Shown piece after piece: positions 1 to 4,651 of a stretch of 6,026 nt of DNA. The notes under the pieces were generated by a model. The model was not told where the DNA came from. It made no database searches and saw only the letters and a list, made by a program, of their open reading frames with translations. The stretch covers positions 1 through 6,026 of the forward strand of contig CALARM010000645.1 of the NCBI GenBank assembly GCA_937888925.1, written 5' to 3'. Positions within the stretch are counted from its first letter, which is position 1. Each line of letters opens with the position of its first letter. Made by a program: the position numbers and the translations under genes. The DNA is from an uncultured Synergistia bacterium. Its GTDB lineage: Bacteria > Eremiobacterota > SpSt-956 > JAKJGF01.

Positions 1-328
1 AGTGTGCCACATGTAATATTATTGCATCTCCGCCCTTCAGACCTGTCTTATTCCCCCAAAGACATACCTGTCCGGCCATATCCATAGTTATCTCCAGCCA
101 TTTGATTGATGGTAAATCAATCAGGTTTTTATAAATTTCAAAGGTAATATCTGTATTATTTATCCTTCTGCGTATGGCACATATGGTTTCTACCAGAATG
201 ATTAAAGGGCATATGGCTTCAATCTCTGAATCAAGTAGTTTCTCAAAAATCGGATAACATTCAGAATAAAATATATCTTTTTCATCGAGGCTGCTGACGA
301 AAATATTGGTATCAATAACAATTTTCAT
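1..328 (-). CDS. PIN-domain (VapC-like) toxin ribonuclease, partial at window edge
   Basis: The first 109 residues are visible and the C-terminus lies outside the window. The protein opens MKIVIDTNIFVSSL, the classic PIN start, with the first metal-binding Asp at D6. E47 (in ILVETICAI) fits the second acidic site and D101 (in LKGGDAIILHVA) the third. PIN toxins are Mg2+-dependent ribonucleases that usually cut tRNA or rRNA and are held inactive by a partner antitoxin. The ATG at 328 lies inside the end of the upstream antitoxin gene (17-bp overlap), so the two are translationally coupled in the usual antitoxin-first order. All visible catalytic residues are present, so this copy looks active. 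The family call is firm. The RNA target is unknown. Confidence 0.88.
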   Translation of the reverse strand, partial: MKIVIDTNIFVSSLDEKDIFYSECYPIFEKLLDSEIEAICPLIILVETICAIRRRINNTDITFEIYKNLIDLPSIKWLEITMDMAGQVCLWGNKTGLKGGDAIILHVAH

Positions 329-563
329 ATCTGCTTCTCTCTATTCTTATATCTTCAACACTATTTCCGCCTTTAGATAATGCACTGACTTTTTTTATTA
401 ATTCAGAAAATTTTTTCTTCTGCTCTTTTATATCTCCATCTGATTTCTTTAAATCTTCAATATTCTCCAGAAATGTGACAATAACTTTCACCGGTCTTTT
501 AATTTCCATTGCTTCATTTAAAATTAAATGCCCATTATCATATATACCTTCTATAGATAACAT
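312..563 (-). CDS. Antitoxin of AF2212/DUF104-like type, partner of the PIN toxin
   Basis: This 83-aa protein begins MLSIEGIYDNGHLIL and continues to PVKVIVTFLE near residue 34. That is the short beta-strand layout (IEGIYDNG...L..P....K V.VTFLE) seen in AF2212/DUF104-like antitoxins. A charged, probably helical tail follows (about residues 37-83), which would be the part that grips the toxin. I start it at the ATG at 563, not the GTG at 572, because AGGTGG (569-574) is an ideal Shine-Dalgarno site 5 nt before the ATG and overlaps the GTG. Its end overlaps the PIN gene by 17 bp. A homologous leader sits in front of the unrelated antitoxin at 4131-4322. The antitoxin role is inferred from fold pattern and gene position. 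Confidence 0.75.
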   Translation of the reverse strand: MLSIEGIYDNGHLILNEAMEIKRPVKVIVTFLENIEDLKKSDGDIKEQKKKFSELIKKVSALSKGGNSVEDIRIERSRYENCY

Positions 564-568
564 GTTTC

Positions 569-574
569 CCACCT
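569..574 (-). promoter_or_regulatory. Ribosome binding site that fixes the antitoxin start
   Basis: AGGTGG on the minus strand lies 5 nt upstream of the ATG at 563. It overlaps the alternative in-frame GTG at 570-572 and so rules that start out. The matching site before the antitoxin at 4322 is AGGTGA with the same 5-nt spacing. Confidence 0.7.
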
Positions 575-605
575 GCTCAGATTTTTTTATAATCCCTTTA
601 AAAAT

Positions 606-614
606 ATAATAACA
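606..614 (-). promoter_or_regulatory. Probable extended -10 promoter of the antitoxin/PIN operon
   Basis: Minus strand TGTTATTAT fits an extended -10 (TGn followed by TATTAT, one mismatch to TATAAT). It would put transcription start near 599, about 36 nt before the ATG at 563. No good -35 is visible, which is tolerable for extended -10 promoters. The element is retained exactly in the second leader copy. Confidence 0.4.
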
Positions 615-669
615 TAAAGGAGATTAAGAATAAAGAGATAAAAAGGGTAAAAATAAGTAATATAAAATT

Positions 670-697
670 TTGACAGAAATAAAACATGTAATATAAT
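670..697 (+). promoter_or_regulatory. Consensus sigma-70-type promoter for DUF2281-like copy A
   Basis: TTGACA (670-675) and TATAAT (692-697) match both consensus hexamers perfectly with a 16-bp spacer. Transcription should start near 704, leaving a leader of about 60 nt before the ATG at 765. Such a perfect promoter is unusual for a toxin-antitoxin-type gene and suggests strong expression unless repressed. Copy B has the same promoter at 3679-3706. Confidence 0.75.
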
Positions 698-728
698 TAA
701 TTATAGGATGACTTGAATAATTTCAAAT

Positions 729-746
729 CAGGTACTTTTATACCTG
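729..746 (+). other. Small inverted repeat in the leader of copy A
   Basis: CAGGTA (729-734) and TACCTG (741-746) are exact reverse complements around a 6-nt loop, just ahead of the ribosome site (AGAAGG). It could be an operator or an RNA hairpin. In copy B the right arm reads TACCCG, which breaks one pair. Confidence 0.35.
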
Positions 747-764
747 GAAAAGAAGGTAAAATAA

Positions 765-1031
765 ATGGAAAAATCTTTATTACAGGAAAAAATCATTACT
801 GAAATTATGAGCTTAACTGATGACAGGTTGCAGATGTTATTGGATTTCATAGGTTATCTCAAATTTTTGCAACACAGGCAATGTGCCCAAAAATCTGAAA
901 CTTATGAAACAGACCGGGAAAAATTCACTGCAGAATTAATTGCTTTAAGCGGAATATGCTCAAGTGATAATGGCGATCTGGCAGATAATCATAATGAATA
1001 TTTGTACGAAGGATTAAGAAGTGAGATTTGA
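765..1031 (+). CDS. Small DUF2281-like protein, possible orphan antitoxin (copy A)
   Basis: This 88-aa protein begins MEKSLLQEKIITEIMSL. The pattern L.EKI..EI..L.D...Q.LLDFI.YLKFLQ resembles DUF2281-type proteins, which often sit next to PIN toxins as antitoxins. Residues 1-36 should form two amphipathic helices; residues 40-80 are polar and end in GDLADNHNEYLY. The ATG is supported by AAGG about 10 nt upstream and by identical upstream sequence in the second copy. No toxin gene follows directly: after the stop there is only a short broken reading frame (from GTG 1021). It is 9 residues different at the tail from copy B, which ends LYGN. Either copy could be an orphan antitoxin or a small regulator. 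The family match is by eye and moderate. Confidence 0.65.
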   Translation: MEKSLLQEKIITEIMSLTDDRLQMLLDFIGYLKFLQHRQCAQKSETYETDREKFTAELIALSGICSSDNGDLADNHNEYLYEGLRSEI

Positions 1032-1208
1032 TACTTTTTTAACACCCGGGGCGCTATATTAGATAAAAATGATTATGCTCCCGGAACAGGAGAAAAATTA
1101 TTGTGAAGTTTTTATTGAAAATTAAAAAATCAGTTATATGGAGGAAAAATATTCATCTTAAAGAATTTATATTAGAATAATGACATCCGGTTTTTGATTG
1201 TAGTCAGA

Positions 1209-1236
1209 TTGTCATATTTTATATGAAAATGATAAA
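1209..1236 (+). promoter_or_regulatory. Possible promoter of the TIGR04255/HEPN operon
   Basis: TTGTCA (1209-1214, one mismatch to consensus) and GATAAA (1231-1236, two mismatches) are 16 bp apart. Transcription would start about 160 nt before the first ATG. The spacer is filled by a palindrome (1212-1226), as expected for a repressed promoter. A-rich sequence closer to the gene (around 1355-1375) could hold an alternative promoter, so this is tentative. Confidence 0.3.
1212..1226. promoter_or_regulatory. Palindrome TCATAT-TTT-ATATGA, operator-like
   Basis: The two 6-bp arms are perfect reverse complements around a 3-bp centre, inside the spacer of the possible promoter. Its right arm is shared with the larger inverted repeat 1221-1269, so as RNA the two structures would exclude each other. 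Confidence 0.4.
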
Positions 1237-1269
1237 GTTTTATGCTTCACTGTCTATTCATTTTCATAT
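1221..1269. repeat. 12-bp perfect inverted repeat with 25-nt loop
   Basis: ATATGAAAATGA (1221-1232) and TCATTTTCATAT (1258-1269) are perfect reverse complements. There is no U-run after it, so it is not a standard terminator. It may be a pair of protein-binding sites or a stem in the operon's leader RNA. Confidence 0.5.
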
Positions 1270-1405
1270 TTGGTTGGTGACCACTCCGGTCATGTCTGTT
1301 AGTTGTAAGCCCTATGGTCAATTAATATTTATCAGATATATTCCTTCATAAAGAAATACTTATTTAATAATATTGGAGTAAAATATAGAAAGTAGAGATG
1401 AAAAA

Positions 1406-2179
1406 ATGGTTAACCCTAAACTGGAAAAGGCACCTCTTATGGAAGCAGTTTTCGGGTTGCATTGGGATTTAAACCTGTTCAAACCTCATGAAGTTTTATT
1501 TGGAAGATTATATGAAAAAATTCAAGGGAAGTATCCTGATATAGGGAAAATAGATAATCCTTTAAATAAGTTATCCGGTGGACATATTAACATTCAGCAT
1601 AATAGATTTAGAAAAAGTGAAGAAAAAGATTGGCCGACTATTCAATTAAGGCCTGGTGTAATTTCTTTGCATGATTCGGGAGATAATTATAAATGGGAAG
1701 ATTTTCTAACTGATTTAACTGAAATGATAAATTTTTTGTTTGAAGTTTGTCCCGATAGAGAAAAAAAGCTGAAAATAAATATATTACGTTTATCCTATTT
1801 AAATGCATTAAAATTTAATTTTGACACTGAAAATATAATTGAATTTCTTAAAGAGAAAATGAAAATAGATATAGATGTAAAAAAAGGTTTTTTTGATGAA
1901 AAAACGGATATTTTACCAATAGGTATAGATTTTCATGTAGGTTTTCGCTCTACAAATCCAAAGGGAGTAATTAATTTAATTTTCCGCAGGGGAAGAATAA
2001 AAAAAGAAACTGAAGATTGTTTAATGTGGGAAACAGGTTTAATACTTACTGATAAAGAAGGAGAATGTAACACTGTAGAAAAAATTCTTAACTGGGCAAA
2101 TGAGGCACATAAATTATTGGGTAACAGCTTTTTAAAAGTTACAAAGGAAGCCAGTCTGGAAGAGAGGTTTGTTAAATGA
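1406..2179 (+). CDS. TIGR04255-family-like protein, first gene of a three-gene operon
   Basis: This 257-aa protein opens VNPKLEKAPLMEAVFGLHW, matching the usual N-terminal signature of TIGR04255 proteins (PKL..APL.E.VF.L.W). Its length of about 250-260 aa also fits. Further family-like stretches are the central TIQLRPGVISLHD and NILRLSYLNAL, and a C-terminal NWANEAHKLLGNSFLKV that probably folds as helix. No catalytic motif, signal peptide or membrane segment is seen, so it should be cytosolic. The biochemical role of this family is not established. The ATG at 1406 has a weak AGAG site about 8 nt upstream. Its stop overlaps the next gene by ATGA (2176-2179), so its product should be made together with the two downstream proteins. 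I infer a regulatory or antitoxin-like partner role from the HEPN gene in the operon. Confidence 0.72.
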   Translation: MVNPKLEKAPLMEAVFGLHWDLNLFKPHEVLFGRLYEKIQGKYPDIGKIDNPLNKLSGGHINIQHNRFRKSEEKDWPTIQLRPGVISLHDSGDNYKWEDFLTDLTEMINFLFEVCPDREKKLKINILRLSYLNALKFNFDTENIIEFLKEKMKIDIDVKKGFFDEKTDILPIGIDFHVGFRSTNPKGVINLIFRRGRIKKETEDCLMWETGLILTDKEGECNTVEKILNWANEAHKLLGNSFLKVTKEASLEERFVK

Positions 2180-2835
2180 TATCAGAAGATTGTAATTATG
2201 AGCATTTATGGAAACAAATAGAGTATATTGTTAAGGATCGTCCTTTCATTCAGGAAGAGCCCTGTAACTATTCTTTATGGTCTGATGATACTGTTACACA
2301 GGAACCTTTTTACATACATAATAACAATATAAATATAATATTTAATATTAATATGAATATAAACCTGAATTTTTTTATGGAAGAAGAGGGAAACTTTATA
2401 AATTATCTCTGCAGTCAAATTTTTACAGATGAAATTATTAGTGAGATGGCAAAAGAAATAACAGATGAATTTATTAAGAAAAATTTAGAAAGAAACAATA
2501 TGATGTTAACTTTAGAGAAATATAAAGATATATATAAATTTAGAGAAGAAGATAAGGTCGAAGAATATATATCGAAAAATATGTTTTTGATAAATAATCT
2601 TGAAGAAATTGCTTTAAATATAAGAAAATATTTTCCTGCAGAAGAACTTATTCTTGAAGTATTTGAAGATCCGGAAGGGATTGAAGAAGACAGGTTAATG
2701 TTATATATTTCTACAACCTTAAATCCCAGAGAAGCTATAGAAAAACTTATATTATTTGATAAAGAGTGGTGGATAGGTATTTCCGAGGAATTAGAAATAG
2801 ATGATAAAATTTGTATTGATGTGGAGTGTATATGA
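2176..2835 (+). CDS. Uncharacterised 219-aa protein, middle gene of the TIGR04255/HEPN operon
   Basis: I do not recognise a named family. Residues 1-47 are acidic and tryptophan/cysteine-containing. Residues 48-67 are an unusual Asn/Ile-rich tract (HNNNINIIFNIN... to NFF). Residues 68-135 look helical and charged. Residues 150-219 form a compact alpha/beta-looking C-terminal domain: RKYFPAEELILEVFEDPEG, then LMLYISTTLNPREAIEKL, then FDKEWWIGI and a final beta strand KICIDVEC. That last pattern (strand, 'DPE', strand, helix, 'FDxEWW', strand) looks like a conserved domain and would be the best search seed. There is no signal peptide or membrane segment. AGAGAGG lies about 8 nt before the ATG, and both ends overlap neighbours by ATGA, so it is strictly co-translated with them. 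Confidence 0.75.
   Translation: MISEDCNYEHLWKQIEYIVKDRPFIQEEPCNYSLWSDDTVTQEPFYIHNNNINIIFNINMNINLNFFMEEEGNFINYLCSQIFTDEIISEMAKEITDEFIKKNLERNNMMLTLEKYKDIYKFREEDKVEEYISKNMFLINNLEEIALNIRKYFPAEELILEVFEDPEGIEEDRLMLYISTTLNPREAIEKLILFDKEWWIGISEELEIDDKICIDVECI
2823..2826 (+). promoter_or_regulatory. Ribosome binding site that fixes the HEPN start
   Basis: GGAG lies 5 nt before the ATG at 2832 and overlaps the alternative GTG at 2826-2828. The ATG also makes an ATGA overlap with the preceding stop, which supports it over the GTG. Confidence 0.6.
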
Positions 2836-3239
2836 GTTTCGATTGGTCTGATTATCTTGAATTAGCTACAAAACTTTCAGAACAGGCAAAACAATCTAAT
2901 ATTTCAGAAGCAAAAATGCGCTGTTCTGTTAGCAGGGCTTATTACTCGGCTTATTGTACAGCATATGAATTTTTAAAAGCAAATAGAATTCCGATTAAAA
3001 AAAAGCCTAAAAAAAATCCTTCAGATCCTGAGCCTTCTATGCATGCAAATGTTATATATACATTTAGCACACTTAATACTGCAGGTAAAGAAGTGAGTAG
3101 AATTTTAGAAAGATTGCATCCAAAAAGAAAAGAAGCGGATTATAAAAAAGATAAACCTCCAAATGACATGATAGTTATAACCTCTATAACATTTGCTGAT
3201 TTATTATTAAAGGAGTTACCTAAAGTAGCTATTCCCTGA
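2832..3239 (+). CDS. HEPN-domain-like protein, probable RNase effector of the three-gene operon
   Basis: This 135-aa protein has the layout of a small all-helical HEPN protein. The helix with SRAYYSAYCTAYEFLKA (residues 34-50) matches the 'R.YYA.F..A...L' helix of HEPN proteins. RILERLH (R90 to H96) fits the R-x4-6-H motif of HEPN ribonucleases, followed by KRKEADYK, like the R..ADY segment of the family. Residues 57-68 are a Lys/Pro-rich insert (KKKPKKNPSDPE) that breaks the usual two-helix hairpin. The start at ATG 2832 is set by GGAG and by the ATGA overlap with the previous gene. HEPN proteins commonly act as RNA-cutting toxins or defence effectors. With an unrecognised 219-aa protein and a TIGR04255-like protein upstream, I infer that those two control it. 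The six-base stem TATTCC/GGAATA straddling the stop (3230-3251) is too weak to call a terminator. Confidence 0.68.
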   Translation: MSFDWSDYLELATKLSEQAKQSNISEAKMRCSVSRAYYSAYCTAYEFLKANRIPIKKKPKKNPSDPEPSMHANVIYTFSTLNTAGKEVSRILERLHPKRKEADYKKDKPPNDMIVITSITFADLLLKELPKVAIP

Positions 3240-3281
3240 ATTAACGGAATAATATATCTATTCTTAAGGAAGTGTCAGTTC

Positions 3282-3398
3282 TTAATCTTTGAGCCTGTTT
3301 ATAAATGTCTTTAGTTCATACATGGCGTCCACATATTTCATAACTTCATCTTTCCCTTCTACTGCCATGACTTTCCTCTGTTGAATTATGTCCGCCAT
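3282..3398 (-). pseudogene. Truncated TOPRIM (DUF3226/OLD-like) gene relic
   Basis: A 38-aa frame begins MADIIQQRKVMAVEGKDEV, the start of a TOPRIM domain of the DUF3226/DUF4435-like type (VEGKDE carries the conserved glutamate). Instead of the expected 200 or so residues it runs 19 more, to NRLKD, and stops. Those last residues may be the true C-terminus joined by an internal deletion, or unrelated sequence. It starts 3 nt after the stop of the ATPase relic, with GGGAGG as ribosome site, so the two formed one operon. ATPase + TOPRIM pairs are known in OLD-like and PARIS-like phage defence; this one can no longer work. Confidence 0.6.
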
Positions 3399-3400
3399 AT

Positions 3401-3671
3401 CTAACGTACCTCCCAGTCACTTTCGAGAGATGCTCTGAGTACATTATGATCATAACTTATCACCTTGAAATCATCATCTTTTCTTTCAATCCTGTAAAGC
3501 CTTATATTATCATTATCCCGGCCCGTGTAAGCATTACTGAAGGCTCTGATGCAATCCATAGAGTGGGTGGTGGCGAACACCTGTACATTAAATTCTTTTG
3601 CTGCCGTAAAAATAGCTTCCCATAAAATTTTCTGTGACGTGTAGTAAAAACCGTTTTCTATTTCGATAGAT
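3401..3671 (-). pseudogene. C-terminal relic of an AAA (AAA_15/AAA_21-like, OLD-type) ATPase
   Basis: An open frame with no start codon gives about 89 residues: SIEIENGFYYTSQKILWEAI, then FNVQVFATTHSMDCIRAF, then a C-terminal segment ending ESDWEVR. 'EIENG..Y..Q..LWEAI' is what follows the Walker B aspartate in AAA_15/21 ATPases, and ATTHS is the H-loop/switch histidine segment. The usual Walker B 'IDEIENG' here reads SIEIENG, and the frame meets a TAA within the neighbouring duplicated unit (just above 3671). Everything upstream, including the Walker A half, is missing from the window. The break coincides with the first base of copy B of the duplicated unit. Confidence 0.8.
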
Positions 3672-4016
3672 TAAAATTTTGACAAAAATAAAACATGTAA
3701 TATAATTAATTATAGGATAACTTGAATAATTTCAAATCAGGTACTTTTATACCCGGAAAAGAAGGTAAAATAAATGGAAAAATCTTTATTACAGGAAAAA
3801 ATCATTACTGAAATTATGAGCTTAACTGATGAAAAGTTTCAGATGTTAGTAGATTTCATAGATTATCTCAAATTTTTGCAATACAGGCAATCTGTCCAAA
3901 ATTCTGAAACTTATGAAGCAGACTGGGAAAAATCCACTGCAGAATTAATTGCTTTAAGCGGAATATGTGAGAGCAATAATGGCGATCTGGCAGATAATCA
4001 CAATGAATATTTATAC
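3672..4016 (+). repeat. 345-bp duplicated unit, copy B
   Basis: This is the second copy of 663-1007, aligned without gaps. Its left edge cuts the AAA ATPase relic, and its right edge borders the PIN stump. The other half of the ATPase does not reappear on the far side, so a recombination with loss of DNA explains the arrangement better than a clean insertion. Confidence 0.9.
3679..3706 (+). promoter_or_regulatory. Consensus sigma-70-type promoter for DUF2281-like copy B
   Basis: TTGACA (3679-3684) and TATAAT (3701-3706) with a 16-bp spacer, identical hexamers to copy A. The leader differs from copy A at only three positions, one of them weakening the small inverted repeat (CAGGTA...TACCCG). 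Confidence 0.75.
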
Positions 4017-4025
4017 GGGAATTAA
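3774..4025 (+). CDS. Small DUF2281-like protein, possible orphan antitoxin (copy B)
   Basis: This 83-aa paralogue of the protein at 765-1031 has the first 19 residues identical and 14 substitutions among residues 20-81. Changes include R21K, L22F, G30D, H37Y, C40S, A41V, R51W and F54S. It ends earlier (LYGN). Of the 18 codons that differ, 14 change the amino acid, while promoter and leader are almost unchanged, so the protein seems to have diverged in function rather than drifted silently. No toxin follows on the same strand: the next items are a PIN stump and antitoxin facing it. The start is supported by the same AAGG-containing leader as copy A. Confidence 0.65.
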   Translation: MEKSLLQEKIITEIMSLTDEKFQMLVDFIDYLKFLQYRQSVQNSETYEADWEKSTAELIALSGICESNNGDLADNHNEYLYGN

Positions 4026-4028
4026 TAA

Positions 4029-4138
4029 TTAAAAAAGTTGCAATTTATCAAGTGTATCTATATCTTTTTGGCTTCTTCCAGACCACCTGTTTTAAGAAAC
4101 TCAATTATAATACTACTGTCAAGGAAAAATTTATTCAT
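4029..4138 (-). pseudogene. PIN-domain toxin stump
   Basis: ATG at 4138 starts MNKFFLDSSIIIEFLK, a typical PIN N-terminus with the first catalytic Asp (D7). The frame stops at 4058 after 26 residues (ending EEAKKI). A one-base shift lets it continue as KDIDTLDKLQLF to a TAA at 4029, which could be the natural C-terminus of a PIN protein joined by an internal deletion of about 90 residues. The ATG overlaps the end of the antitoxin gene by 8 bp (4131-4138), the expected coupling. The other acidic catalytic residues are gone, so it cannot be an active nuclease. Confidence 0.75.
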
Positions 4139-4322
4139 ATACCATCTCTTTTATATCTTTTCTGGTTAGATCACTTTCAACAGAAGATTTTAATTTATTA
4201 AATACCATTTTAAATTTCAGGTATTTCTTGATTTTTTCTACAGATTGTCCAAGGTCATTACTGTCTTTTATATCATATTCTATTTTTATATCTTCAGGTA
4301 TTCTGAGAATAATTTCTCCCAT
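4131..4322 (-). CDS. Small antitoxin-like protein left beside a dead PIN toxin
   Basis: This 63-aa protein begins MGEIILRIPEDIKIEYDI and has a charged helical second half (KIKKYLKFKMVFNKLKSS...). The N-terminal pattern 'E I.LRIPEDI.IE' is common in short antitoxins encoded just before PIN toxins. I start it at the ATG at 4322: AGGTGA lies 5 nt upstream. A longer in-frame ATG at 4430 would add a hydrophobic stretch that is really the promoter/leader region. The 8-bp overlap with the PIN stump confirms the pairing. With its toxin broken it is an orphan, possibly kept to neutralise a related toxin elsewhere. The exact family is not identified. Confidence 0.65.
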   Translation of the reverse strand: MGEIILRIPEDIKIEYDIKDSNDLGQSVEKIKKYLKFKMVFNKLKSSVESDLTRKDIKEMVYE

Positions 4323-4325
4323 ATT

Positions 4326-4375
4326 TATCACCTGCTTCGATTTTTTATATCCTTCTAAAAATATAATAACATAAA
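4326..4375 (-). repeat. Antitoxin leader block, copy 2 (homologous to 567-618)
   Basis: It shares the identical 19-bp core (4357-4375) and the CACCTGCT ribosome-site octamer (4329-4336) with the first leader. Small indels separate the two copies between these anchors. Confidence 0.65.
4363..4371 (-). promoter_or_regulatory. Probable extended -10 promoter of the small antitoxin/PIN stump operon
   Basis: Minus strand TGTTATTAT, identical to the element at 606-614 and at a matching distance from the antitoxin start. Retention in both leaders supports a functional role. Confidence 0.4.
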
Positions 4376-4426
4376 AAATCCCAATAATAAAGATATTAAA
4401 AGGCCATAATCGAAAATAAGTCCTTT

Positions 4427-4651
4427 TCATAGTTCACCTGCGTATATATTTGTGTCATAATAAAATGGCACTCTGTCATCAACTTTACACCTTTCAAATA
4501 ATTCCCTCAGTTTTTCTATTAAAACTTCATAGTTTTCATCCTCCGGCCGGGGAGAATAGGATAAAGAGAGAAATAATCCCTTTATGAAAATAGTCTGTGT
4601 TGTTCCTATAAACAACTTTCCATGAAATTGATTTTTTACCAGTATAGTGAA
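4427..4651 (-). pseudogene. Start-less C-terminal relic of an unidentified protein
   Basis: The frame is open for 74 codons between the membrane gene's TAA and a TGA at 4427, with no usable ATG. The first available start, TTG at 4615, has no clear ribosome site. The end is highly protein-like: SYSPRPEDENYEVLIEKLRE, then LFERCKVDDRVPFYYDTNIY, then AGEL. It looks like the C-terminus of a larger enzyme, perhaps a methyltransferase, but I cannot name the family. It is in the same reading frame as the membrane protein upstream, separated by one stop codon, which may be coincidence. Confidence 0.45.

Larger units (their letters stand above)
567..618 (-). repeat. Antitoxin leader block, copy 1 (homologous to 4326-4375)
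   Basis: This minus-strand leader matches 4326-4375. It shares a 19-bp identical core (plus-strand 600-618 and 4357-4375), then an A/T run, then an identical AGCAGGTG-type ribosome site (CACCTGCT on the plus strand at 570-577 and 4329-4336). The coding regions that follow the two copies are not recognisably related. Confidence 0.65.
663..1007 (+). repeat. 345-bp duplicated unit, copy A (promoter + leader + DUF2281-like gene)
   Basis: It aligns without gaps to 3672-4016 (constant offset 3009). I count 24 differences in 345 bp, about 93% identity: 3 in the 102 bp before the ATG, none in the first 19 codons, and 21 in the remaining 62 codons. Similarity starts abruptly at TAAAATTTTGACA and fades at the last codons. 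There is no terminal inverted repeat or obvious target duplication, so it does not look like an insertion sequence. Confidence 0.9.
1032..1405. other. Long intergenic region with inverted repeats and a possible gene relic
   Basis: No convincing gene lies here on either strand. At 1021-1062 a GTG-started frame reads VRFDTFLTPGALY then stops. A one-base shift lets it run on as LDKNDYAPGTGEKLL to a TGA near 1103, which looks like a decayed short gene coupled to the DUF2281-like gene. From 1212 to 1269 there are nested inverted repeats over a possible promoter. TGACC-ACTCC-GGTCA at 1278-1292 could form another small hairpin. The rest shows nothing recognisable. Confidence 0.5.

Noticed and set aside
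1278..1292. TGACC-ACTCC-GGTCA hairpin as a terminator or riboswitch
   Set aside because: A 5-bp stem alone without a T-run or conserved RNA motif is too short; noted only as part of the intergenic description.
3230..3251. Rho-independent terminator after the three-gene operon
   Set aside because: The stem TATTCC/GGAATA is only 6 bp with a 10-nt loop and no T-run follows.
3672..4016. Copy B as an insertion sequence or MITE
   Set aside because: No terminal inverted repeats, transposase or target duplication, and the interrupted gene does not resume on the other side.
4323..4430. 36-residue hydrophobic N-terminal extension of the small antitoxin, starting at ATG 4430
   Set aside because: The DNA there matches the promoter/leader block before the other antitoxin, where the same region has stop codons, and a good ribosome site precedes the internal ATG at 4322.
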